The position numbers and the translations under genes are program-made. From contig NC_087069.1 of assembly GCF_963678635.1 (NCBI RefSeq), forward strand, positions 47,264,276 to 47,324,275: 60,000 nt of DNA, given 5' to 3'. The stretch's first letter is position 1. The number at the start of each line of letters is the position of its first letter. Source of the stretch: Symsagittifera roscoffensis (Eukaryota > Xenacoelomorpha > Acoela > Convolutidae). Below the pieces are notes generated by a model. The model saw nothing but the letters and a program-made list of their open reading frames with translations, did not search any database and was not told where the DNA came from. Below are positions 47,801 to 59,511 of the stretch, in pieces.

Positions 47801-49660
47801 CTCTTTCATAAGACAAAACGCTATCATCCTTTGAGTAGGATTGAAGCGAAACTTGATATCCTCAAACTGTACCAGCGACCGCACCATGGCAATATATCTC
47901 CTTGTGAGCTTCCACGCCTTTGTTGAACTTCGGGGCGCTAACCGTCAGCTTAACTGACTTGCTATCAATCCAAACGGTAAATCTTTCAAACCTGTGTCGT
48001 AGACCCAATTTCACGACAATTTTGTTCCTATAGACGATTCTTCACTAATGATTCGGGCTGTGTATTCCTCCGCTTTAAAAAATATTGCTCCGTACTCTCA
48101 CAGTCGTTGTCGACTGCCAGTGAATTGTTGCCACCTTTTCTGAATCTTTTTCTCCTATTACCCCAACTTGGCCAATCGTAGATTGATGCTTGTAACCTGC
48201 GTCTCCATAAAATTCCATCTGTAGTGTCCACATCAGCTGCCTGAAATACATAGACTGTTTTGGTCGCCTTTTGTAGAGGCTCACCACATTAATCAGAGCT
48301 CGAATCTCTCCTCAAGTCGGTCTTGTATTTAGAAGGCTCAGGACACTATCTAGTCTTTTTGATGGATGCAAATCTGGCTTGACCTCTATGTGATCCTTAT
48401 ACCTGGCCACGCTGAGTCCCAAAAATCCGATATGACGTTTGATAGCCCCCAGTTTTAATCCGCCTGGTGCTCTTTGCAACCGATTCTCGAACCCGGTCGT
48501 GCCGTCGAAGATAATGTTATTAACGTATACGATTGAAAGTCCTATGCAATGTCCGTTCTACGCTTTTGAATAAAATAGACAGTGTTGCGTCAAGCACTCA
48601 AAAGTCTGCAAATCTGTTGATTTTAAATCTGTTCGGTTGCGTTGCGTCTGATACCATCCGTGCAGCGCTCCACTTAATCCATAGGCAGCTACGAGCATTT
48701 TCGAGCCGTGTTTTTTGGTTAATTGGGCTTCTACTTGTGGTTGTACACATACATCTCTTTTTAATTTTTGTGAGTGCAGAAACGTCTTTTTATTTTCAAT
48801 CGCTATGGGTTACCAATTGTTTGACTCCAGAATAGTAAGGGCAAAGTTACGGGCAGTTTTTGACGGTTTGTGGCAAACTTTTTGAAAAGAAGACTCTGTT
48901 CTTCTTGGTCTCCGCGACTGGTAGTCTTATTTTACTCATTTGTCAACCCATCCGTTGCAACATTCCACCTATCGACCCATCGCTTTCTCAATATGCGCCT
49001 TGCCAGATCTCCACCCACATAGTTGCTCACAGTTTCTACAATTTTGAATACCTTCCACCCATCAAACATCTCTCTTTGTGACTGTAAAAAGATGTCCTGT
49101 TTTTCTTTCCTTTTCAGTGCAGGTACACCGACTTCACCTGTCATGTTGATTAAGTATGTTCGGGACAAAGTAACGGGTGTCCAAATCGTGTCATTAAATT
49201 GTTACGGCGTTTTGGTTTCTCGTTATTGGTGAAAGCTACAGGAGTTTCGCTTACAAATTCTGGATCGTGTATGACTGATTCGTTTGATGTCCGGCCGCCA
49301 TAGGTTTTCCACTTAAATTGCCGCGCTGCATGCGGTTGTGCTTCAAAATCGGTCATTTTTAGCTGGGTGGATGATGTCGTATCCTCCTCCTCCAGTTTTC
49401 TTCATCGTTCATTTCCCCTGTTCACTTTTCGTTGTCGTCCCCATTTGAAATTTGGGTGGTGCTAGTATTCATTTCCGTATTATTCAAAAATAAACTCTCC
49501 TGGTTTCTTCTTTTTACATCTCCTTTAGTCAATTCAAACTCTTCATTCTCCATGTCCCAGCTATCCTCACTTCTCTCGTGTCCTTCTTTCTCCTCTTCTG
49601 TTTCAATACCCATTTCTTCATCCCTTCATCACACTAAAACAAACTGGTCTGTAATTGGCT
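47800..49660 (-). pseudogene. degenerate Copia-like retrotransposon pol
   Basis: Fragments in several - strand frames run in Copia order. Near 49070-48950 a KRWVDRWNVATDG stretch recalls the start of Copia reverse transcriptase. Near 48690, YGLSGALHGWY matches the family's YGLKQAPRAWY box. Near 48530, VYVNNIIFDGT stands at the catalytic YVDD site, with both aspartates changed, followed by RHIGFLGLSVARYKDHIEV. Near 48220, FYGDAGYKHQSTIGQ fits the RNase H start. Acidic low-complexity sequence at 49422-49613 may be the integrase-RT linker. No LTRs were found, and the copy is inactive. Confidence 0.7.
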
Positions 49661-51415
49661 AGTTTGTGTAATGATCTAAATAACTTTGTTATCTTTTCAG
49701 ATAAGTTCAATGACGTATCACAGACATTATTTTAATGGCCTTCATAATGGCTGTCTCTAACTTGCATATCATATTTCACACGTCGAACTTCTGGTGCTTT
49801 GAGTACAGCAAGGTCTTTGTTACTTGCGTTTGGTTACAAGCTCAGTCCAAAAGCTTTCATAAATTCTTTTAGAAAAAAAAACATTTTTCTTGTTTTATGG
49901 AAAAATACTTATCAAACAGTTTTCAAATTTAGGTAAAAGCTTATCATAGAGATTTCATTCAATTTTCTGTACGTATGGAATTGTATGGATTTGTATGGTT
50001 CGACACTTTTTCTCTTATTGAAATTGTATGAAAATAGTACTTGTCTACCCGGGAATTTATCAAACGCATACGAGAAGCTAAACACACCTTTTGTTTTTTA
50101 GAGTGTGGGTTTTCAAATCAAGATCTTGAATAACCTTTTCAAATCAAGATCTTGAATTTTTCAAAGTTTTTTGTTATGTTTAGTTGGGTATAATCAAAAC
50201 CTGAACATTGCAATAGTTAATCTGAGATTTACTTCTTATTTTGTAATAAAAGGTTGTTTTGTTTTCTGCATGTCTTTTTGCGTTTTCTGCTCATTATGGC
50301 ACTTTCTTAATCCCTTGAATCCTTTTAGTGGGTTAACAGGATTTCTACAAAAAAAATTGCGCTCAAAAATAATGGTAAAAAACTGATGGTGGGTTGACGA
50401 GAGCATAAAAAGTTAAAGAGAAAACATAATAACCGCTACTTAAAGCTCTTCCTCTCGTGTTCACTGGGCCTATTAAGAAGACAATTTATTTTTATAGCTC
50501 TTCCTCCAGGCTGGTAACAAAATTGATGCCACCATAGACGACACTAACTGAAAAAATCAATGTAGTTCAGCAATACACAAAAATTAATTTGCAATCTCCA
50601 AAGGGCAAATAATAAAAATCCATACACCAGATGGTAAAATTAATGCCAGAGTTTGCCAAATTCTCTGATCTCACCATCGAAAAAGTGTTTGTTTTCGATG
50701 TTGTCTTTTTCTCCTGTAAATTTATGACTTTTTAAAAAACAAAAATTGCTGCTCCTATTTTTTTTGTACCGTCTTGAAGATTTTGATTCCCTGAGCTCAA
50801 ACTTTCAAATTGCTGCCATTACACCAGCACCGAGTTCTTGTAACTTTAAGTGGCTTTGTAGATTAATAATTTGATGATTTTAAATTGAATCAGTTGAACC
50901 CAATTTTTGACTTTTTTCAAAAACCCAACCTCGCTTACCCACCACATTGAGCATTCACATCCTTCAAGGGAGGGGGGGGGGGGGGGGATAGTTCCCACAG
51001 GGACAAGAACGGAGGCAAGAAAATTTGAAAAAAAAATAATTAGTCCGCGTGCCAATATGTAGAATATATAGAACAATCGGCCATTGTTATACAAAATTTA
51101 GCTCGTAGGATGTATGAAAGGGAAAATAGCGCAATCTGTTGTATTTATGTAAAGCTTGTGTTTTCATAATCATGTGTTCAGATAACATGTGTTCAAAGAT
51201 TCATGGAAAATAATCAATTTCAATGGATTATATTTTCAAAAAAACTTAGGCCATATAATATATTTTTTTGACCCAGTTAACCATGAGGATGGATTTTCTG
51301 GGAATTCCATTTGATTGCTTTCAACATTCAAAAACCCATTAAAATCCCTGATAATCGATTATAATCTATCTGTTTTTTTTCCAATTCAATTAATCAATTT
51401 TTGTTTATGAAATAG
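49661..51415. other. AT-rich intergenic or intronic sequence with repeat relics
   Basis: 49890-50052 is a CCCGGGTTGAC-type inverted-repeat element in reverse orientation (ending TACCCGGG). A G run is at about 50973-50988. 51200-51375 is an AATCGATTATAAT tract. No gene recognised. Confidence 0.5.
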
Positions 51416-51666
51416 CCAATATGTTCGGGAATATGAAATGTTCCGTTAACGTTGTGCAGCGTTCTGCAAAACTAGAACCCAAACGAACACGCTCGTCCCT
51501 GTGTACACCCGCCCCAATGACTGGCGCCTACTTTCAAGGTTACCCAGCCCACAAAATGAGCCCACAAATTAAAGGTTGGTTATATTTGGTGAGGAAATCA
51601 AATGCTGGAGGTCTGAAAAGAATGGACGTATATTGGATGAAAGAGGGTAAAAAAGATCAGCAAAAA
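51416..51666 (+). CDS. candidate coding exon, possible start of a PH-like domain
   Basis: Acceptor-like TATGAAATAG precedes 51416 and a good donor (CAAAAA/GTAAGA) follows 51666. The frame is open throughout and markedly less AT-rich than its surroundings. It reads FGNMKCSVNVVQRSAKLEPK, a Thr/Ser/Pro-rich link, then KMSPQIKGWLYLVRKSNAGG and LKRMDVYWMKEGKK. The GWLYL start with basic strand-like continuation is reminiscent of the first strands of a pleckstrin-homology domain. Neighbouring exons were not found, and the family is a guess. Confidence 0.45.
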
Positions 51667-52499
51667 GTAAGAAACTTAACATATGTACACTAAATTGTAT
51701 ACAGAAGAATTGCCAAATTGCCAAACTTCTTAGTAAATTTTTTTAAATATCATCTAGTGCAACGTGTTCAACTAGAAGCAACCGTAAAGTTTTGAAATTT
51801 TCAGAATTAATCTAAAAAAGTGATCATAATCCTTTTTAATTGAACGTAACCTAAGAAAACTGTTTTAATTTGTTTGAAAACAAGAAGTTATACTCAAAAG
51901 TTGAACAAAAAGTTGTCCTTGATTGTAATTGATAAATTCTGATTAATAATAAAATTGGCAACAAAAATCCAAAATGGCCAATTTTTATCCATGAAACTCC
52001 ATCTGGGAAATTGTGCAACCTTTGTACTATCAAAAAGGGGCCAAGCATGCAATTGTCAAAAATACAATTTCTAATAAATAACTATTTTGTATGAATTAAT
52101 TATTTTTGAGCTCATGACAAGTGTTTGAAAAAACAGCATAACAGAGGTTCAAAACGGAAGAAAATTGCATAAAATCTAACCTGCGAAAATTTATCTTGCT
52201 CTGTTTTTGAAAAATTCAGGTAATATTAAACAAGCTGTCAATTTAAACTTTAACTTTTCTAGGGGGAAAGTATCATGCTGGAAGGACTGAATGCGCAGAC
52301 ATTTCCGCCAATCAGAATATGCTCGCTAATCTCCAAAAAAACTGATCCAAATTCGTTAAATTAATAAGAGATATTTTTCGGTAAATAACTCAGGCAAATA
52401 GATAAATTTCGGCATTCTCTATCGATCAAAAACATCATATAACTTTTTATCTGAACTGTCCGTTTTTGGTACAAAACGGCGCAAGCTAGCCACAAGAAC
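51667..52499. other. AT-rich non-coding sequence
   Basis: Possibly intron after the candidate exon; no further exon or repeat recognised. Confidence 0.35.
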
Positions 52500-52638
52500 C
52501 GGTCGGTAATGTCCTTGAGACAAATTGCTCTTTTTTAGCGGTCAGCCTTAATCAAGGCTGAACCGAATTAGAACCAAAAAACAGTAAAAAACGGTCAAAT
52601 GGGGCTATAGCCCCTCGGGTCTACATGTTTTAAGGTCT

Positions 52639-52709
52639 GCATATGGGGGGACTCGAACCCGGTTGACCGGCGTGAGAGACTTGTCTCTAGGCCGCTCGGC
52701 CAACTGTGC
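52639..52709 (-). repeat. tRNA-like (SINE-head) sequence
   Basis: The - strand has an A-box (TGGCCGAGCGGCC, 52690-52702) and a B-box (GGTTCGAGTCC, 52649-52659), the internal RNA polymerase III promoter. Acceptor ends pair in only four of seven positions. The anticodon region folds into a stem with a two-base loop, so it is not a working tRNA. The Leu/Ser-like D-arm suggests a tRNA-derived SINE, whose body may run on to about 52500. Confidence 0.6.
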
Positions 52710-52766
52710 TTGTTTTATATGCATCTATACTTGTTTTATTCTATACTCTTGTTTTGCATTGCAACA
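52710..52766 (-). repeat. start of the 3' LTR of the BEL/Pao element
   Basis: On the - strand, a purine run GGGGGGGAGGA is followed by TGTTGCAATGC, the classic polypurine tract then TG-start of an LTR, at 52766. The LTR overlaps the last codons of pol and continues left for an unknown distance. No 5' LTR is visible for comparison. Confidence 0.55.
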
Positions 52767-55399
52767 TCCTCCCCCCCTGAAGAAGGAAGAACCGGAGCGA
52801 GCTTAACGGTCGGCCGCGTGACTTCACGGGTTGCGGACCTGACAAGGGCGGATCGGGCGCAACCGTCCTGTCCGTAGTTTAGCTTGACGATTCGGGCGAG
52901 AGGGTAGTACCCACGCGGACTATCGGGCTCAATCACCCACACGAGATCGCCTGTTTTAAGAGTGAAGTCAGAATGAGTGTGCCACTTGACACGCTTATTC
53001 AGCGAGGGAACATATTCTCGAAGCCAACGAGACCAAATCGCGTTAGCATATGACTGCGCTCGCACGTACCTTTTCTTGTGATCGAAGTGCTCCCCGGGTA
53101 AAAGCGAAGGAAAGCTTGTGGCATGTTGTCCAAGCAAAAAATGGTTTGGGGTTAACGCTTCTAACTCACGTGAATCGGTACTAACGGGAGTGATTGGCCT
53201 CGAATTCAAAGCCTGTTCAACTAAGCAGAGTGTTGTTCCTAACACCTCTTCAGTGACTCGCCTACTGCCTAGGATATCGTACAGCACGCGCTTCACGCTT
53301 CGGACGAGGCGTTCCCAGGAGCCGCCATGATGGGGTGCGCCTGGCGGGTTAAATTTCCAAGTAACACCTTTATGTGCAAAAATGGTCGGAGCCATGCCAT
53401 TCCAGCTCTTGATGCAGGCAAGTAATTCCTTTTCCGCACCAACGAAGTTCGTGCCATTATCCGACCAGATTGTGCTTGGCGTACCACGGCGCGCAACGAA
53501 ACGTTCAATGCCCATGACACACGAACTGGTGTCCAGAGATGGTACAATCTCAAGGTGTACAGCCCTGGTGGTGAGGCAAGTAAAAAGGAATCCCCATCTT
53601 TTTTCCGTGCTTCTGCGAACCGGAACGTAAAGCGGTCCAAAGTAATCCACACCCGTATGATTGAAGGGTGGTTGCTTATATCCGAGACGTTCGACAGGTA
53701 AATCGGACATAATTGGCTGGATGGTGCTTGCTTTGCGTTTACGGCATGTCACACATTGATTTTCGATAGACCGAAGTAGTCGACGCAACCCAAGTACTGC
53801 ATATTTCATATTTAAAAAGGAGCGCATGTAATCTAATCCTTGATGAAAATGCTTATGGTGGAGGCTGCGGGCCAACAAACGAACTAAGGTATGTCGGGCG
53901 TCGAGTATTATTGGGTGCTTAGTATCAAACTCGGTATTCACTAAGCGCACAATCCGTCCGGTGGAACGAATGATTCCAGCGGGACCGATAAATGGCGAGT
54001 ATGTGGCAATTTTACTACTATTCTTAATAGGTTTGCCAGCGGTGAGTGTTTTTAACTCAACGGGAAAGGATTCCATCTGAGCAAGATGAATCAATTTGCT
54101 TTCTGCAATATCAAGTTCAGTGGGGTCGGTGATTCGTAAGTCCTTACCACGAAAATGCTTATGTGAAGGCAACATCCTCAACATAAAAGCGACTACTCGT
54201 TTATATCTTGTAAAGGAACTGAACCTTTCCCAATTGAACCCGTGTTCGGGATGTTTGATTGATGTGACATCGGTGACGAAGGAAGATGATGTCTCCAAGC
54301 AATTATCAACATCACAAGAAGGACCCTTCAAACGAATTTTATTGATTACACGTTCATCGGGTATAAACGGCCAATCAGTAGTCCTGAGGATGCTCGGACC
54401 AATAACCCAGCTGCTATCCTTGAGGGCTTCCGAAGAAATCCCCCGCGTACCGGTATCAGCTGGATTATCGCCGCTCAGAACATGGTGCCACTCATCAATA
54501 GTGGTCGACTCGAGGATTTCGCCGACACGATTAGCGACGAACACAGGTAATTTTTCAGTGGAGTTTAGCCACTGCAAAACTGTTGTACTATCTGTCCACA
54601 TAAAGACATGATTAATAGAGACGGTAAGGGCGGTCAGTATATCATCTTTTAGTCGTGTGGCGAGCAGAGCAGCTTGAAGCTCTAGCTTCGGTATAGATAG
54701 CGCTTTCATGGGCGCAACGCGAGCTTTACCAAAGATGAAGGATATTTGAGTTTTATGCGAGCTCGCGAGTCGCGCACGCAAAAATCCAACAGCACAGAAA
54801 ACGTCCTGCGATCTATCACCGAACATGTGGAGCTCAATTTGATCAACAGGCTCTGTGAAGTAACAACGGGGAATAGTCAATTGCCCTAAGAGAGGGAGAC
54901 CGGAGTGCCACTCGAGAAACTTATCTCTTATGTCTTCTGGCAATTCGTCGTCCCAACTTTGACCACTGATTTTCCAAATATCTTTCAGTAAAAGGCGGGC
55001 CCTAAATGTGTATGGAGCTACTAACCCAACAGGGTCAAACACAGAAGAGACGAAACTCAAGACGGTTCGTTGAGTTATTGCTTTATCGAGAGGACGATCC
55101 ACGCCTCTGCTAACAACCAATGTGTCTTTCACATGGTCCCACTTAAGACCTAAGACGTGTGATGATTGTTCGGCACCGTTACATATTTCCTTGATGGGTG
55201 AAGATGAGGTTTCGGATTCCTCGGGGTTCATTGCTGAAGTGATTTCATCAGCATTACTGACAAATTTAGTCAAATTAAATCCTCCCAATTTTAGTAAGGA
55301 AACCAAATCGCGACTAGTTTTAATTGCTTGGGTAACGTTCTCGAATGAATCCAAGTAATCGTCCATGTAAAATTTTTCATTTACGACTGAGGCGGCCAG
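52736..55399 (-). pseudogene. BEL/Pao pol, second part: RT end, RNase H, integrase
   Basis: Open from 55399 to the TAA at 52736, about 890 codons, with no start of its own (its first Met is inside the reverse transcriptase YMDD box, near 55366). In order: YMDDYLDSFE, thumb, RNase H (MFGDRSQDVFCAVGF; LELQAALLATRL; MWTDSTTVLQWL), integrase zinc domain (HHKHFHQG...CVTC), integrase core with D in GVDYFGP, D in WSDNGTNF and E in GGSWERLV, then the BEL-type C-terminal domain (SRWLREYVPSLNKR; KTGDLVWVIE). All catalytic residues seen are present. It is cut off from gag and the first half of the RT by a frameshift at 55384-55399. Confidence 0.9.
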
Positions 55400-58300
55400 T
55401 TATCAGTTGCTGTTTTTCGCAACGCGAAATTGGCGCACGTAGGCGAATCCCGTGCGCCGAATATATGGCGAGTGTACTGATGAACTACCACATCGGAAGT
55501 GGTATCCTCCCGCCACAAAAAACGGAGCGAAATTTGATCGCGGGCAAGGACTCCTACCTGGAGGAACATACCCTCTATATCCGCGGAGACGGCGTACTTA
55601 TGTTGACGGAATCGCAAAAGCACAAAAATTAAATTTTGGAGTAGGTCAGGACCCACCAATAAGGACTTATTTAAGGATGTGCCATGAAACTTAGAAGCCC
55701 CATTAAGGACTCGGCGCACCTTACCCGGCTTATTCGGATTTACGACGGGATGGTGCGGAAGATACCACTCGCGATCGGAACGCTTACGTGGATCATGCGG
55801 TTCGACAGTAACGACATAGCCTTTCCTGATGTCCTCTCTAATTGTTTCTGCGTATCTTTCGCGCAGCTCAGGGTCTTTACTTAACCTTCTCTCCAATGAT
55901 TTAAATTGGGCGAGTGACGAGTAATAATTGTTTGGTAGACTGACATTACTATCAATCCAAAGCATAGGCACAATGTATCTTTCGCCATTGTGAACGGTTT
56001 CAGAATTGAGGATGGATAAAGCATGTTTATCCGCGGCGGAACGGGCATCGACTTGTTTGAAAGCACCATACGATTCCAACTCGTACCAGGATTTTATCTG
56101 GTCGGTCAGAGAAGAATCTTCAACAACACACTTGAAACACGAAGAAGTAGAATTACCGGACGGCGGCAACGGACCACTTAAGACCCAACCTATCGGTAGG
56201 CGAACGGAACACGGTGATTTTTTATCATCTCCCAAGATGAACTCAATGGGTCTAACGGCGTGGTAGTAGTCTTGTCCGATAATAACTTCAACGTCCTCAT
56301 AAGTATATTGAATGGGCTTAATAGGTGCTAATTGTGGATATTTATTCTGCAAATCAGCAATATTGATTAATTCGGAACCAATCCGAATACTGTCTTTAAC
56401 ATATGCACAGAGAGAAAATACGAAATCACTATTATTCGGCTCGGAGGAAACTGTAAACTTGACCCTCTGAGTCTCAACAACGGTGGTCGAATTGAAACCA
56501 CTAATTGACAAGTTAACGGGCTCCCCTATTAAGCCGAGACGGTTTACGAGTGACGAAGACACCCAGGAGTGAGTCGATGCACTATCACAAAGAACCAACG
56601 TCAGGAGACTGGTTACATCCGAGGATACACCAAGTGTTGCAATTGGCAACAACCCTTTAGAAGATTCAATGTCAAGTACATCACTAACAGCGGCATGGGT
56701 GGAAGTGTTTGTATTCTCCTTGGATTTGTTTGTTCCAGCCTTATTCGAGACATTTGAATTTTCCTTCCGAGGAAATATTCTTTCGGCTCCATGGAGCAAG
56801 ACATTATGTGTGCTATCACACTCTGGCTTCGGGCACTTTTTTGCTCTAGAACATTGCCGGAAACTATGATTGCCATTGAGGCAAGCGAAACAAAGTTTCT
56901 GTTCAGCTACGTATTTTGCTCGCTGAGTAGCATTATTTTCCTTAAAAACAGCACAATTCCACAATGCATGACTACCCTTACACAAAACGCACGGCGGAAA
57001 CTTAGACTTATCCTGAGACTTATCCTGAGCCTTACTAGTTACCTGGCTATTGGCTGCAAAAACTTTGGTTGTTTTTGGTTTAACCGGTTCTTCATTTTTT
57101 GCCTTAGAGCTGAGTAAACGTAATCTTTCATGCCCCTCGGCCTTTTCTTTCAACCAGTTGTTAAAGTCTAAGAGTGTTGGTCGCTGCCAATTATGTCTAA
57201 CAGTATGCATTGACCAAGCCTCCTTGAGGTTAGGCGGAAGTTTACTAACAGCTTGGTTTAACAGGTTAACACTCTTTAGATCATCGTTGAAAGACAATGA
57301 TTTGAAAACTGCTACGAGGCCAGATATGACAGAGGAGAAACTAATGACATTTTCCGAATTGTGCATCTTAAGTGGAGGAAAAGTATTCAGCTTATCAAGA
57401 TGCGCACCAACAATGGCATGTGGTTGCCCAAACTTCCGTTGCAAGGTGGCCAGTGCATCCTTGTACATAACGCCACTATAACTAAACTCCGCAATTGCGG
57501 TTTTTGCTTTGCCTGTGACGAGCGTTTTTAAGTATGTCAATTTCGTATCATCGGTGAGAACAGCGGAATCAACGGTGGACTTAAACTGACCAAACCATTC
57601 GTGCCAGTTTAACGGGTTGCCGTCAAACTGGGCTAACTTCCATTCAGGAAGATGATCTTTGCGGCTATGCATCAATAATTCCGCCAATTCACGAGCGGAG
57701 AGAGGTCGATCCGATGAACAACCTTGGTTCGGATAAGCGGGAGACGGTGCGTAGTCTTCGTTGACTGGCTGATAACCAGTATTAGTTTGATTGACGAAAT
57801 ACGGAACATGTTGTGGCTGAACTGGGGGAGTATTAAAATACACAGTCCCACCACTAGTATAAGGAGCGGCGGTGTTACACGATGGGACAACAGTTGTCAC
57901 ATTAGAAAAAATGTTTCCAGCATTACAACACTGAGCAGGCGTGACGATTGGAGTTGTAGCTGCCAATCGCCATAAGTTTGCATCACTTGTGTAGTAATCG
58001 TTGATATTAGGTGACACAGTATGCGGAACAAAGGGAAGATTATGTTGCGTCTGGACTGGCGCTGCATAGCAATTAGGTGCCGAAAAGAAAACCGGCGTTG
58101 TGTTTACTCCAGAAGATGAGAAGCCACCACCAGCAAATGCAGGCGACAAAGAAACAAAACCAGAACCGGTTTGGGCCGGTAACATTGGGACAGGTAATGA
58201 TTCCGGTTGCGCGATGGCAAAACTACCATTAGTTATGTTTGAACTCATGGTCTGCAAAGGAACAGCAGACGGTGGTGACACGTGTGCACTAGAATGCATA

Positions 58301-59418
58301 TTGTTAACTGGGAATGGAACAGAGGCTGGGAATGTAACAGAAGCTTGCAATGGCAAACGGCTTGCACTGCCAAATTGAGGCATAGCCCGATGTCCATAAC
58401 TATGGATTCCAGGGTCACTAAATGCTGTGTGCTCATGGTTATGACTATTACTGGTGTGAATTGCATTAGCAAGGAGGGCGGAAGTCGTCGGTCCTGACGA
58501 AATGGGTACATGAGTGAAGGCCTGCAAACCTGGCGCACTAGCAACGTCGGGAGGTGCTTGTGAACTAACAGAGTCTACCCAATCATTAGTTCGATTGGTT
58601 GCTACCTTTGAAATAGGTTGACTTACTCCTGTTAAGTTACTTTCCGCTACCTTCTCGCTAACCTCAGATGAACTGTCCTCAAGTTCAAACGCTTTCAATT
58701 CCATTTCAATTAGTTGCTTTTTATGATTTTCAGCCAATTGCTCTAGTTCCAGCTGACTTTGTTCGAACTTAAGACGGTTCTCTTGCTCTTTAAGTCTTAA
58801 AGATACTTGATACTGCCTTTCCAGCTCCTCATGGCGTCGTTTTACTAAAGCTAACTCATGCCGTTTCTCACTTGATGACATTGTGCGAACAGTCGACGTA
58901 TGACGAGTGGAAGCAGATTTATCAGACTTATGTGAGTCAAGCTTTCTACTATCCTTAGACTTATTAGAGACCTTAGACCTGTTTTCAGATACTCGTGCTG
59001 CTGAATCACTTGTTTTGTGCGAGTGTGAGGATGTCTCAGACCTAGTTTGTTGTAAAGATCCCTTGCTCCCTGTAATGCCGGCTGCTGGAAATGAAGGTTC
59101 AAGGCTCATCTTGTAACTCTGAGCTTCGTGCATTACTTTATCGTTCATTTCGGTTACTTTCTTAAGCCAAAGGTCTTGCTGAGCAATAATTTTTTCAGGA
59201 TTTTCCGTTTTTCCCGCTAACCTAATTAATTGCTCATTGACGTCGACAGCTTTTTCCAACGCAATTTTACATTTGTAAACAGCATTATCAATTTTTGTAG
59301 TGCGACTATTATTCTCAATGTACTCAAGTAATAATGAGTGACCTTTAAGCAGCTCATTTTCTAGATTTAGACGGGTTTCGAATAACTTGCGTATCTTACT
59401 TTGGAATTTTTCGTCCAT
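55381..59418 (-). pseudogene. BEL/Pao gag-pol, first part: Gag, protease, RT start
   Basis: First ATG at 59418, stop at 55381; 1,345 codons. The order is an N-terminal helical region, a basic Ser-rich stretch, a long coiled coil (EKRHELALVKRRHEELERQY onwards), a Pro/Thr/Asn-rich linker, the BEL Gag domain (PEWKLAQFDGNPLNWHEWF), two zinc clusters (CVLCKGSHALWNC and CFACLNGNH...C), an aspartic protease site (LCDSASTHSW), and the reverse transcriptase palm (VRRVLNGASKFHG; SADIEGMFLQVGV; RHIFGARDSPTCANFAL). The frame ends just before the catalytic YMDD box, so the polyprotein is truncated. Apart from that it looks recently active. Confidence 0.9.
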
Positions 59419-59511
59419 GTTTTTCACAAATTGACAATATTCTACGGATGCTCACTTATAGAAAACAATCAATAAAATGAGATACTGTTTTGGTACGTAA
59501 TCAAATTTGCA
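59419..59511. other. short spacer upstream of BEL gag
   Basis: No LTR or primer-binding site recognised in these 93 bp. Confidence 0.4.

Noticed and set aside
52639-52709. Functional tRNA-Leu/Ser gene
   Set aside because: A and B boxes are good, but the acceptor stem has three mismatches in seven pairs and there is no proper anticodon loop.
55381-55402. Programmed ribosomal frameshift in BEL pol
   Set aside because: It falls inside the reverse transcriptase palm, not at a gag-pol boundary, and there is no slippery heptamer. A mutation or sequencing error is simpler.
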